Shown: positions 19,955-28,315 of the stretch, in pieces
How positions within the stretch are numbered: the first letter of the stretch is position 1
Layout of the letters: every line of letters begins with the position of its first letter
DNA from: Candidatus Shapirobacteria bacterium CG_4_10_14_0_8_um_filter_39_15
GTDB taxonomy: Bacteria > Patescibacteriota > Microgenomatia > UM-FILTER-39-15
DNA: 51,137 nucleotides
Direction: 5' to 3'
Assembly: GCA_002784465.1 (NCBI GenBank)
Contig: PFLE01000002.1
Span: forward strand, 1 to 51,137
Notes under the pieces: model-generated
Told to the model about the DNA's origin: nothing
Databases searched by the model: none
Seen by the model: only the letters and a program-made list of their open reading frames with translations
Made by a program: the position numbers and the translations under genes

Positions 19955-20668
19955 TTAATTTGTAAATTTAAAAGTGGAAAGAATTTGATATGCAATTTGT
20001 GTCAAAGATAAGTCGTTAACTTGAATTGTCATATAACTATCCTTTAGAGGGGTTAAAATTATAATCATCTTGTTCGGACCAGGTGCGGCTTGAATTTTTT
20101 CTAAAGTAAAACTGGTGGAATTTAATGGTAAATTTAAATTAGTTTCTGGAGTCGCTTTGAAATTAGCTTTTTGCCATGAAGTAATAAAATCAGCCTGACT
20201 TTTTGTTCCAGTATTTATATCGATATGAATAGAATAAAATGCATCGTTCGGTGGCATAATTCCATTTTCTCCAGGACATATTTCTTTACTCGAATCGAGA
20301 ATAAATACTTTATCTTCATTATTAAGATTGCATGAGTACAAGGTTGGAGGGTATTTTAATTGAAAGCTATATTTATTGTTTATATATGTTTTCCAATCAG
20401 CCGTTAGATCAGGGGTGGGTGTTGGGGTCGGGATTTGGGTGGGGACGGGGGTTGGAGTAGGTTTGGCTGTTAATTTGGAAATACCTCCGGTTTTTGCCAG
20501 TAAAATTCCAACAGAAACCAAAACTAAAATAATTACTCCTAAAATTATTGGTAATTTAGACCTTGAAGTTGTTGGAACTGGCGGAACAGGAGGATTTACT
20601 GGTTGAACGGGAATTGCAGGTTGAACTGGTTGTACTGGAATAGCAGGTTGTGTATTTTCCGGATCCAT
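19955..20668 (-). CDS. Membrane-anchored WKTY...QILSTFKF family protein, paralog B
   Basis: MDPENTQPAIPVQPVQP...LPIILGVIILVLVSVGILLAKTG...TADWKTYINNKYSFQLKYPP...YQILSTFKFTN. Confidence 0.75.
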   Translation of the reverse strand: MDPENTQPAIPVQPVQPAIPVQPVNPPVPPVPTTSRSKLPIILGVIILVLVSVGILLAKTGGISKLTAKPTPTPVPTQIPTPTPTPDLTADWKTYINNKYSFQLKYPPTLYSCNLNNEDKVFILDSSKEICPGENGIMPPNDAFYSIHIDINTGTKSQADFITSWQKANFKATPETNLNLPLNSTSFTLEKIQAAPGPNKMIIILTPLKDSYMTIQVNDLSLTQIAYQILSTFKFTN

Positions 20669-20768
20669 GTCTTTATTTTACTCTTTTCTGTAATCCCTGT
20701 CAATCCGTTCTTCTGTTTTATCTGCTGTCCGTCTTCAGTCCCCCGTCATCTGTCATCTGAATTGCTTC

Positions 20769-20798
20769 TTGACAAACTTTGCCAAACTTTGCTAAAAT
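20769..20798 (+). promoter_or_regulatory. Promoter TTGACA-N18-TAAAAT overlapping tandem 10-bp repeat (CAAACTTTGC x2), candidate TA operator
   Basis: Repeats 20773-20782 and 20783-20792 read directly. Confidence 0.65.
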
Positions 20799-20804
20799 AT
20801 CTCC

Positions 20805-21092
20805 ATGAGTACCATTAATATTTCTTTAACAGCAGACCAAGTTAAATTGGTTGATAACTTGACTAAAGATTATCAATTTGCCAACCGCAGCGAATTCTTT
20901 CGCGCCATGATTCGGCTAATTTTTCGCCGACCGGAAATTATTACCGCGGCCGATGAATTAATACTGGAACCGCCAACTACTCGGAGCCGGAAAGAAATTA
21001 TTAGCAAAATGCGGGCGACTAATAAATATTCCCCCGAATTTCTGAAAAGTCTTAATGCTGGTTTGAAGGAATCCAAATATTTTTCTGAATAA
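20805..21092 (+). CDS. Ribbon-helix-helix antitoxin
   Basis: MSTINISLTADQVKLVDNLTKDYQFANRSEFFRAMIRLIF. Confidence 0.82.
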   Translation: MSTINISLTADQVKLVDNLTKDYQFANRSEFFRAMIRLIFRRPEIITAADELILEPPTTRSRKEIISKMRATNKYSPEFLKSLNAGLKESKYFSE

Positions 21093-21097
21093 CAATA

Positions 21098-21352
21098 ATG
21101 ATTGTACTGCCTTTGTCTTTTCGATTGGAAAAATATTTAGTTAAAAGAGGCTTAAAAACTAAACATCAAAAACAGGTCAAACTTCTTTCCCAAAATTTAC
21201 GTCATCCCGGTCTTCATGTTGAAAGACTGGAACCAAAATCCCTGGGTTTTTATAGTTTCCGTTTAGACCGTCAATTCCGGGTGATTTTTGTCTATCTCCC
21301 CGAAGAAAATGCGATCCAAATTGTCGACATTACCGACCATTATCAGAAGTAG
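21098..21352 (+). CDS. RelE-like toxin
   Basis: LRHPGLHVERLEPKSLGFYSFRLDRQFRVIFVYLPEENAIQIVDITDHYQK. Confidence 0.8.
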   Translation: MIVLPLSFRLEKYLVKRGLKTKHQKQVKLLSQNLRHPGLHVERLEPKSLGFYSFRLDRQFRVIFVYLPEENAIQIVDITDHYQK

Positions 21353-21358
21353 AATTCC

Positions 21359-21395
21359 TTGTCATTCCGAGGGAAACGAAGGATCTAGTGAAGCG
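21359..21395 (+). repeat. GTCATTCCGAGGGAAACGAAGGATCT element copy
   Basis: Similar to elements at 19848-19952. Confidence 0.65.
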
Positions 21396-21398
21396 TTA

Positions 21399-22076
21399 CT
21401 AATTGGTAAATTTAAAAGTGGAAAGGATTTGGGTAAATTGTTTTTCTTGGGTGGGATTGTTTAAACTCCAGAAAGAGATATTAATTGATTGACTTTTTAT
21501 TGGGATGCAAAGAGATCTTAACTGATGTGACTTGTTGTCGTTGAAATCAATATCGTTACTGGAAATTTCTAAGCCTTTTATCCCATCGATTGTAATTTCA
21601 GATTTTTTAACCGGTTTGCTCCAAGAAACAGAGCTAAGATTATCGCAATTTTGATTATTAATTTGATCGATCTGTAATTTGCCGTCAGGATAATTGTAAT
21701 CAGGTGCGATAATTGTCAAATATTGACCAAGGCATTGGGAATTTATACAATCATCCTTTATTTTCCAGTCCTGAGGGTATTGGAGTATAAATAACGCCTT
21801 GTTATTTGTATAAGTTTGCCAATCAGCCGTTGGGTCCGGAGTAGGAGTTGGAGCGAGAACTTGAGTTGGGATCAAGTTAGGTGTTGGTTTGGCAGTTAAT
21901 TTGGAAAGATTTCCGCTTTTTGCCAGCAAAATTCCAACAGAAACCAAAACTAAAATAATTACTCCCAAAATTATTGGTAATTTAGACCTTGAAGTTGTTG
22001 GAACTGGCGGAACAGGAGGATTTACTGGTTGAACGGGAATTGCAGGTTGGATAGTTTGTGTATTTTCCGGATCCAT
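21399..22076 (-). CDS. Membrane-anchored WKTY...QILSTFKF family protein, paralog C
   Basis: Near-identical N-terminus/TM to paralog B; TADWQTYTNNKALFILQYPQ...QILSTFKFTN. Confidence 0.75.
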   Translation of the reverse strand: MDPENTQTIQPAIPVQPVNPPVPPVPTTSRSKLPIILGVIILVLVSVGILLAKSGNLSKLTAKPTPNLIPTQVLAPTPTPDPTADWQTYTNNKALFILQYPQDWKIKDDCINSQCLGQYLTIIAPDYNYPDGKLQIDQINNQNCDNLSSVSWSKPVKKSEITIDGIKGLEISSNDIDFNDNKSHQLRSLCIPIKSQSINISFWSLNNPTQEKQFTQILSTFKFTN

Positions 22077-22187
22077 ATAACCATATTGCTCCTTTTTATA
22101 ATATCTGTCAATCCTGTTTAATCTTTATTGCATAAAACTACGCTCGAGCGTTAAAATATGCAATATTTATCCGCCAATAATCTGTGG

Positions 22188-22216
22188 TTGAATTAAATAC
22201 GGGATTCTGGTAACAT
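22188..22216 (+). promoter_or_regulatory. Candidate promoter TTGAAT-N17-TAACAT for fusA
   Basis: Read directly; 17-bp spacer. Confidence 0.45.
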
Positions 22217-22225
22217 TATTAATTA

Positions 22226-22245
22226 GGAAGCAGGGCTTCCTTTTT
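22226..22245 (+). terminator. Terminator-like hairpin in fusA leader GGAAGC-AGG-GCTTCC-TTTTT (candidate attenuator)
   Basis: 6-bp stem plus T5; followed by second hairpin CCACTCC...GGGTGG at 22262-22291. Confidence 0.6.
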
Positions 22246-22301
22246 AAAGCTTTTAAAAAAGCCACTCCGAAGCCTGCAAGGCGAAGGGTGGTTTTGAATT
22301 T

Positions 22302-24440
22302 ATGGCAACCCAACAACCTAAAATTGAAATAACCAAGGAAAGAAATGTTTCTTTGGATTTAGTCCGGAATATTGGCATTATCGCCCATATTGACGCGGGC
22401 AAAACGACCACTACCGAAAGAATTCTTTTCTATACCGGCCGATCATATAAAATCGGCGATATTGACGAGGGAACGACTGTCACCGATTGGATGGCGCAGG
22501 AAAGAGAAAGGGGAATTACCATTGTTTCCGCCGCCATCACCACCTTCTGGAAAGATCACCGGATTAATTTGATTGATACCCCCGGCCATGTGGATTTTAC
22601 CGCTGAAGTCGAGCGTTCTTTGCGGGTTTTGGACGGCGGCGTCGTCGTTTTGGAGGCCGAAGCCGGGGTTCAATCCCAAACCGCCACTGTTTGGCATCAA
22701 GCCGATAAATATCACGTTCCAAGAATTGTTTTTATCAATAAAATGGATATGCTGGGGGCGGATTTTATGCATGTCGTGGAAATGGTGAAAGAAAGATTGG
22801 GCGCCAAGCCGGCCGTGATGACTTTGCCGATTGGCGCCGAGCAAACTTTTAAAGGCGTGGTTTTGCTTTTGGAAAGAAAAGCTTTGATTTGGCCTGCCCG
22901 CCAAAGCCTTGGCGCAGGCGGGGGGCAGGATGATACCGGTATTAAATTTGAAACGACCGAAGTTCCCGCAGAGATGAAGGATGAAGTAGAAAAAGAAAGA
23001 GCCATATTGGTGGAAGAAATTTGCGCCGACGACGAAACTTTGATTGAGAAATTTTTGGCCGGTCAGGAACCAAGTATTGATGAATTAAAAGCGGCTTTGA
23101 GAAAAGCGACGATTGCCAATCGTTTGGTGCCGACTTATTGCGGCAGTTCTTTGCGCAACAAAGGCGTTCAGCCGGTTTTGGACGCGGTGGTTGATTTTTT
23201 GCCTTCACCTTTGGATTTGCCGCCGGTCAAAGGCATCAATCCCAAAACCAATCTTGAAGAAGAAAGACCGCCGAAAAATGACGCCCCTTTTTCCGGTTTG
23301 GCTTTCAAAATTCAGGCTGATCCTCACGTTGGTAAACTGACTTACGTGCGCATCTATTCTGGCACGTTGAAAGCCGGAGCGACGGTTTTAAATGTTGGTA
23401 AGGATAATGTGGAAAGAATCGGCCGGCTTCTTTTGATGCATGCGGATAAAAGAGAAGAAATTGACCAAGCTTTTGCCGGAGAAATTGTTGGCGTGATCGG
23501 TTTAGTAAAAACGGCCACAGGCGATACGATTGCCGATCAGAACAACCCTGTTCTTTTGGAAAATATTAAATTTCCCGAGCCGGTTATTTCTCTAGCGATT
23601 GAACCGAAAACTAAAAACGATCAGGAAAAAATGGGTGTTGCGTTGAATCGTTTATCCGAAGAAGACCCAACTTTTAGAATTAAAAGTGATCAGGAAACCG
23701 GCCAAACGATAATTTCGGGAATGGGCGAGCTTCATTTGGAAATTATTGTTGATCGGATGAAAAGGGAATTCGGAGTTGAGGCAACGACCGGCGCGCCCCA
23801 AGTGGCTTATAAAGAAACAATTTTAAAAACTGCTCAAGGTGAAGGAAAATACATTCACCAGTCCGGCGGCCGGGGTCAATATGGTCATTGTTTTTTGCGG
23901 GTTGAACCTTTAACCCGCGGTGAAGGCGAAAAATTTGTTTCGGAAATTAAAGGCGGAGCGATTCCGGCCACTTTTATTCCGGCAATTGAAAAAGGGGTTC
24001 TGGAAGCAATGGAAAGAGGGGTTTTGGCCGGATATCCCCTAGTTGACATGAAAGTGGCGGTATATGATGGTTCATTTCATGAAGTTGATTCTTCGGAAAT
24101 GGCTTTTAAAATTGCCGGTTCAATGGGTCTTCAGGCGGGCGCCAAAAATGCCGGCTTGGTTTTATTAGAACCGATTATGAAATTGGAAGTCAGCGTCCCC
24201 GAAGAATTTTTAGGAACGGTGATTGGCGATCTTTCTTCCCGGAGAGCACAAATTCTGGGAACCGAGTCTCGGGGAGCTTTAAGAATTATTAACGGCATGG
24301 TACCCTTGGCGGAAATTCCGGGTTATGCAACAACTTTACGCAGTTTAACTCAAGGCCGGGCCAGTTATTATATGGAACCGTCCCATTATGACCAAGTTCC
24401 TAAAAACATCCAGGAACAATTAACGGCTAAAAAGGTTTAA
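22302..24440 (+). CDS. fusA: Elongation factor G
   Basis: [52 protein letters not shown]. Confidence 0.98.
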   Translation: MATQQPKIEITKERNVSLDLVRNIGIIAHIDAGKTTTTERILFYTGRSYKIGDIDEGTTVTDWMAQERERGITIVSAAITTFWKDHRINLIDTPGHVDFTAEVERSLRVLDGGVVVLEAEAGVQSQTATVWHQADKYHVPRIVFINKMDMLGADFMHVVEMVKERLGAKPAVMTLPIGAEQTFKGVVLLLERKALIWPARQSLGAGGGQDDTGIKFETTEVPAEMKDEVEKERAILVEEICADDETLIEKFLAGQEPSIDELKAALRKATIANRLVPTYCGSSLRNKGVQPVLDAVVDFLPSPLDLPPVKGINPKTNLEEERPPKNDAPFSGLAFKIQADPHVGKLTYVRIYSGTLKAGATVLNVGKDNVERIGRLLLMHADKREEIDQAFAGEIVGVIGLVKTATGDTIADQNNPVLLENIKFPEPVISLAIEPKTKNDQEKMGVALNRLSEEDPTFRIKSDQETGQTIISGMGELHLEIIVDRMKREFGVEATTGAPQVAYKETILKTAQGEGKYIHQSGGRGQYGHCFLRVEPLTRGEGEKFVSEIKGGAIPATFIPAIEKGVLEAMERGVLAGYPLVDMKVAVYDGSFHEVDSSEMAFKIAGSMGLQAGAKNAGLVLLEPIMKLEVSVPEEFLGTVIGDLSSRRAQILGTESRGALRIINGMVPLAEIPGYATTLRSLTQGRASYYMEPSHYDQVPKNIQEQLTAKKV
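22893..22929 (+). repeat. GC-rich nested palindromic element inserted in frame in fusA
   Basis: cctgcccgccaaagccttggcgcaggcggggggcagg; inner stem CGCCAA/TTGGCG; encodes [13 protein letters not shown]. Confidence 0.75.
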
Positions 24441-24462
24441 GGCGTCATCCCGAATGGAAGTT

Positions 24463-24508
24463 TGTCATTCTGACCCTGAGTATGTCGAAGGGGAAGAATC
24501 TTCTCTTT
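24463..24508 (+). repeat. GTCATTCTGACCCTGAGTATGTCGAAGGGGAAGAATCT element
   Basis: Direct reading; same family as 19848 elements. Confidence 0.7.
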
Positions 24509-24511
24509 CCA

Positions 24512-24560
24512 TGTCATTCCCGCGTTCACCCTGTAAGGGAAAGCGGGAATCTATACAAAT
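24512..24560 (+). repeat. Dispersed hairpin repeat, stem CCCGC/GCGGG
   Basis: tgtcattcccgcgttcaccctgtaagggaaagcgggaatctatacaaat; matches 48299-48347 throughout. Confidence 0.9.
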
Positions 24561-24597
24561 ACCCCTCCTTTAATTTTCCTCTAATATTCTTTAAGGT
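24561..24597 (+). repeat. TCCTTTAAT/TCCTCTAAT word array 3' of fusA
   Basis: acccctcctttaattttcctctaatattctttaagg. Confidence 0.6.
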
Positions 24598-24652
24598 TCT
24601 GTAAATCTCTGATATCCCGACCCCCCCAATTTTCCTGGTGGCAAATGGAATC

Positions 24653-24776
24653 TTCCACCTGGGGGGTGGAACAGATACGACACCTAGGGAGTTAATAAAT
24701 TATTTTCCTTATTGCCCCAACTCCCTCGATATTCTTGGTTATTTACCAGAGAACCGGTAAATCAGACAACCAGAAT
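24653..24776. other. Cluster of three stem-loops in the fusA-tuf spacer (candidate structured RNA)
   Basis: TTCCACC/GGTGGAA 24653-24671; GGGAGTT/AACTCCC 24687-24725; ATTCTTGGTT ATTTACC...GGTAAAT..AACCAGAAT 24731-24776. Confidence 0.45.
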
Positions 24777-24815
24777 ACCGATCAACCAACTCTGACCTGT
24801 CAAGGACCCTCCTTT

Positions 24816-24850
24816 ATTTCGAGCATCAGCGAGAATCAAGCTTTGCTTAC
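24816..24850 (+). repeat. TTATTTCGAGCATCAGCGAGAATCAAGCTTTGCTTA repeat, copy 1
   Basis: Same sequence recurs at 45098-45132. Confidence 0.85.
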
Positions 24851-24872
24851 ATCTCCTCTAATTTTCCTAAAC

Positions 24873-24923
24873 ATTTTAGCAATCTAGCATTATAACAATC
24901 TAACATTCTAGCAATATAACAAT
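24873..24923 (+). repeat. TATAACAATCTAGCAAT word array upstream of tuf
   Basis: attttagcaatctagcattataacaatctaacattctagcaatataacaat. Confidence 0.75.
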
Positions 24924-24930
24924 TCCCCCC

Positions 24931-24959
24931 TTGACATAGGTTCTCCTAGCTTGTAAAAT
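24931..24959 (+). promoter_or_regulatory. Promoter TTGACA-N17-TAAAAT for tuf
   Basis: ttgaca 24931-24936, taaaat 24954-24959. Confidence 0.75.
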
Positions 24960-24969
24960 ACAAAAAAGT

Positions 24970-24990
24970 AGAGGCAGGGTCCTCTTTTTT
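24970..24990 (+). terminator. Terminator-like hairpin in tuf leader AGAGG-cagggt-CCTCT-TTTTT (candidate attenuator)
   Basis: Stem plus T-tract downstream of promoter, upstream of ATG; flanked 5' by A-tract able to extend the stem. Confidence 0.6.
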
Positions 24991-25002
24991 AAATTCACTA
25001 AA

Positions 25003-26196
25003 ATGGCAGAAGAAGCAAGAAAAAAATTTGAGCGGACCAAACCCCATTTAAACATTGGGACAATTGGTCATGTTGATCACGGTAAAACCACTTTAACTTC
25101 GGCGATCACGAAAGTTTTGGCTAAACAAAATTTAGCCGTCGCCATGAACTACGATCAAGTTGACAACGCTCCGGAAGAAAGAGCCCGCGGAGTCACGATT
25201 AATATTCATCATTGCGAATACGAAACTGCGAACCGTCACTATGCTCACATTGATTGTCCCGGTCATGCGGATTTTGTTAAAAATATGATTACCGGCGCCG
25301 CCCAAATGGATGGCGCGATTTTAGTCGTTTCGGCTCCAGACGGCCCGATGCCTCAAACCCGAGAACATATTCTTTTAGCTCACCAAGTTAATGTTCCGGC
25401 CATTGTTGTTTTCCTGAATAAGGTTGATATGGTTGACGATCCGGAACTTTTAGAATTAGTGGAAATGGAAATCCGCGAATTGTTAACCAAATACCAATTC
25501 CCGGGTGACAAAGTTCCGATTATTCGCGGCAGCGCTTTGAAAGCCATGGAAGGTGATCCGGAAGCGGAAAAACAGATTATCGAATTGATGAAAACCGTTG
25601 ATGAATATATTCCGACTCCGGTCAGAGATCTTGACAAGCCATTTTTAATGCCGATTGAAGATGTTTTTTCGATCAAAGGCCGGGGCACCGTTGTTACCGG
25701 AAGAGTTGATCGAGGTAAAATTAAAATTAACGAGGAAGTGGAAATTGTCGGCTTAAGACCGACTAAGAAAACCGTGGTTACCGGAATCGAAATGTTTAGA
25801 AAATCTCTTGATGAAGGTCAAGCCGGTGATAATATCGGAATTTTGCTTCGAGGAATTGAAAAATCCGATGTTGAAAGAGGCCAAGTGATTGTGAAACCGG
25901 GATCAATGACCCCGCACACCGAATTTGAAGCGGAAATTTACATTTTGACTAAGGAAGAAGGCGGCCGTCATACGCCGTTCTTTACCGGCTATAGACCGCA
26001 ATTTTATATTCGAACGACTGATGTGACTGGTGAAGTCACCTTACCGGCCGGCGTCGAAATGGTAATGCCTGGTGACAACACAAAATCGACGGTGAAATTA
26101 ATTCAACCGGTTGCTCTTGAACAAGGTTTAAGATTTGCGGTTCGCGAAGGCGGTCATACGGTTGGCGCCGGAGTCGTTTCAAAAATCATTGCATAA
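25003..26196 (+). CDS. tuf: Elongation factor Tu
   Basis: [49 protein letters not shown]. Confidence 0.99.
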   Translation: MAEEARKKFERTKPHLNIGTIGHVDHGKTTLTSAITKVLAKQNLAVAMNYDQVDNAPEERARGVTINIHHCEYETANRHYAHIDCPGHADFVKNMITGAAQMDGAILVVSAPDGPMPQTREHILLAHQVNVPAIVVFLNKVDMVDDPELLELVEMEIRELLTKYQFPGDKVPIIRGSALKAMEGDPEAEKQIIELMKTVDEYIPTPVRDLDKPFLMPIEDVFSIKGRGTVVTGRVDRGKIKINEEVEIVGLRPTKKTVVTGIEMFRKSLDEGQAGDNIGILLRGIEKSDVERGQVIVKPGSMTPHTEFEAEIYILTKEEGGRHTPFFTGYRPQFYIRTTDVTGEVTLPAGVEMVMPGDNTKSTVKLIQPVALEQGLRFAVREGGHTVGAGVVSKIIA

Positions 26197-26218
26197 TTAA
26201 AAACCTGTATTTTGACAT

Positions 26219-26527
26219 ATGCCAAAAGGAAGAATCAGAGTCCGTCTAAAAGCTTACGATCATCGGGTGATTGACGAAGCGGCTGAGAAAATTTTGGAAG
26301 CGGCTCTCTCCACTGGTGCCAAAATATCGGGTCCAATTCCCCTTCCGACTGATAGAAAATTAATTGTCGTTGCCACTTCGCCTCATGTGGATAAGGACGC
26401 CCAGGAACATTACGAAATTCTTACTCATAAAAGATTGATTGATATTCTTGAACCAACGGATAAAACCATTGATTCTCTTCAACACCTTGATCTTCCGGCC
26501 GGCGTTGACATAGAGATTAAGATGTAA
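26219..26527 (+). CDS. rpsJ: Ribosomal protein S10 (uS10)
   Basis: [20 protein letters not shown]...GPIPLPT...[11 protein letters not shown]. Confidence 0.97.
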   Translation: MPKGRIRVRLKAYDHRVIDEAAEKILEAALSTGAKISGPIPLPTDRKLIVVATSPHVDKDAQEHYEILTHKRLIDILEPTDKTIDSLQHLDLPAGVDIEIKM

Positions 26528-26535
26528 ATTCCCTC

Positions 26536-26584
26536 TGTCATTCCCACGTTTACCCGGTAAGGGAAAGTGGGAATCCATACAAAA
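26536..26584 (+). repeat. Dispersed hairpin repeat, stem CCCAC/GTGGG
   Basis: tgtcattcccacgtttacccggtaagggaaagtgggaatccatacaaaa. Confidence 0.85.
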
Positions 26585-26666
26585 TTCCTCCTTAAACCTG
26601 CCTCCGTCTTCTGTCACAAATAATAAGGCGATAGCATGTAAATTTGTAATGTATTATTTCCGCTAT

Positions 26667-26703
26667 TGTCCTTTAGTTATCCTTTAACATCCTCTAATTA
26701 TTC
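26667..26703 (+). repeat. TCCTTTAG/TCCTCTAAT word array
   Basis: attgtcctttagttatcctttaacatcctctaattatt. Confidence 0.6.
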
Positions 26704-26719
26704 TTCCCCAACACCCCCA

Positions 26720-26868
26720 ATCTCCCAAACCACCCCAACTCCGACTCCAGATTTCACCGCCAACTGGAAAACGTATAATTCCGAGAGATTATCTTTCAAA
26801 TATCCAACAAATGATCCAGCCAATTAGAAATATATAATCAAATCCTCTCCACTTTCAGATTCGACTAG
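26720..26868 (+). pseudogene. Collapsed remnant of a WKTY...QILSTFKF family gene
   Basis: PTPTPDFTANWKTYNSERLSFKYPTNDPAN* then, in another frame, NQILSTFRFD*: both ends of the domain without the middle. Confidence 0.8.
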
Positions 26869-26919
26869 CCTCATTGATGGCTGTATTTTCTTTTTGAATT
26901 ATGCTATATTAAATTTGAG

Positions 26920-27153
26920 ATGAACAATAACGACGATCTTCTTAAAAAGACTGATATTGAAAAAATTGCGACCAAAGGACAGGCAATTTATTCGAAAATA
27001 AAAGCTCAATACGAACCGAAGAAAAACGGCGGATATTTAGCAATAGAAATTGATTCAAAAGAAGTTTTTTTTGGCAAAACCGGTCAAGATTTTCTATTTG
27101 GTTAAAATTGGCTTCACTGCTGCAGAAACAATCGCCAGAACCTATTTTCAATG
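26920..27153 (+). pseudogene. DUF5678-like gene with frameshift/internal deletion
   Basis: KIKAQYEPKKNGGYLAIEIDSKEVFFGKTG (frame 0) then KIFYLVKIGFTAAETIARTYFQ* (+1 frame); T8 run at 27065-27072. Confidence 0.65.
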
Positions 27154-27519
27154 ATCAACGGCATTTTTATCGGAAACGTTCCCTGGATAGAAGTAGTCAT
27201 CGGTTGGGAGCAATTTGTGCAGAAACCATTAACGATCTTAGACGCGGGATTTTCTGGAGATTTGCAAATCACGCCAAAAATTGCCAAAGAATTGGGGCTG
27301 AAAAGCACTAATATTGTGAGGGTGCAGATTGCCAATGGTCAAATTATTAATGTGCCAGTTGCTTTGGCAATCGTGTCCATGGAAGGAGTCAAAAATTACA
27401 TTCAGGTTTTAATCTCTGAAAGCGCGCCGCTTTTGGGCATTAGTTTCTTGACGAAATTTTCTTATAAAGCCTTGGTTGATTGCAAAAACAGAAAGATACA
27501 ATTGACAGCAATTAGATGA
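27151..27519 (+). CDS. Clan AA (retropepsin-like) aspartic protease with D-A-G in place of D-T/S-G
   Basis: PLTILDAGFSGDLQITPKIAKELGL...VPVALAIVSMEG...LLGISFLTKFSYKALVDCKNRKIQL. Confidence 0.75.
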   Translation: MINGIFIGNVPWIEVVIGWEQFVQKPLTILDAGFSGDLQITPKIAKELGLKSTNIVRVQIANGQIINVPVALAIVSMEGVKNYIQVLISESAPLLGISFLTKFSYKALVDCKNRKIQLTAIR

Positions 27520-27536
27520 AAGAGGAAAATAAAAAT

Positions 27537-28208
27537 ATGGATCCCAAAATAAATCAACCCGAACCAAACCTTTCTGAAACTATTTCCACCCAACCCATTC
27601 CTCCTTCTCCTAAATTTAAATTACCTTTAGTTTTAGAAATGATTTTTTTATTGGTAGTTGTTGGCGGCTGTGGTATTTTGCTGGGAAAATCTTTAAATAC
27701 TTCCCAGCCATCCGCCCAACCCACCGTTGCTACATTACCTACGCAAATTCCAACCGCAATTTCCGATGAAACCGCCAACTGGAAAGTATACAAAAATACC
27801 AGACTGGGCTTTGGTTTCAAATATCCAGGAAGCCTTATGCCGTGTGAGGATGGAAATTTTACTGGTTTGATCTCAAGCGGACCATACGCAAATCCCGACG
27901 AAAATCAATGTGAAGTCGCCAAAAATAGGGGCTATTTAATCTTGTTTTTATTAAATAAAGACGATAAAGAATTCCAAAATTTCCGTCAAGAGAACTACCT
28001 GAACTCTTTTTCTAATTACAAAGATACTGAAATGAAAATTGACAATAAAAATGCAGAAGCAATTTCGGGAATAGAAAAAGAAACACCTCTGTCATTCAAA
28101 ATACTCAAAATTCGCATGGGCGATTCGTTTTTGATAATTAAAGCGACGGGAGAAGAGCAGCACATAGCGATTCTTGACCAAATCCTCTCGACTTTTAAAT
28201 TCCTCTAA
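27537..28208 (+). CDS. Membrane-anchored WKTY...QILSTFKF family protein, paralog D
   Basis: MDPKINQPEPN...PPSPKFKLPLVLEMIFLLVVVGGCGILLGKSL...TANWKVYKNTRLGFGFKYPG...DQILSTFKFL. Confidence 0.75.
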   Translation: MDPKINQPEPNLSETISTQPIPPSPKFKLPLVLEMIFLLVVVGGCGILLGKSLNTSQPSAQPTVATLPTQIPTAISDETANWKVYKNTRLGFGFKYPGSLMPCEDGNFTGLISSGPYANPDENQCEVAKNRGYLILFLLNKDDKEFQNFRQENYLNSFSNYKDTEMKIDNKNAEAISGIEKETPLSFKILKIRMGDSFLIIKATGEEQHIAILDQILSTFKFL

Positions 28209-28218
28209 TTTCCGCCCT

Positions 28219-28247
28219 TTGCATTTTTTCTTTATTTCCGTTATAAT
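28219..28247 (+). promoter_or_regulatory. Candidate promoter TTGCAT-N17-TATAAT for the rplC operon
   Basis: Read directly. Confidence 0.55.
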
Positions 28248-28315
28248 ATTCCCATCTTAAATGGAGGATAAATTTAGTACCAATTAAGAGTGAAGGAATG
28301 GCATGAATATTAAAG

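Noticed and set aside
24601-24680. tRNA or rRNA fragment
   Set aside because: No T-loop GTTCRANTC or acceptor pairing found; only generic stem-loops.
27108-27311. Plus-strand ORF 67 aa
   Set aside because: Off-frame reading of the protease region; protease frame has the recognisable motifs.
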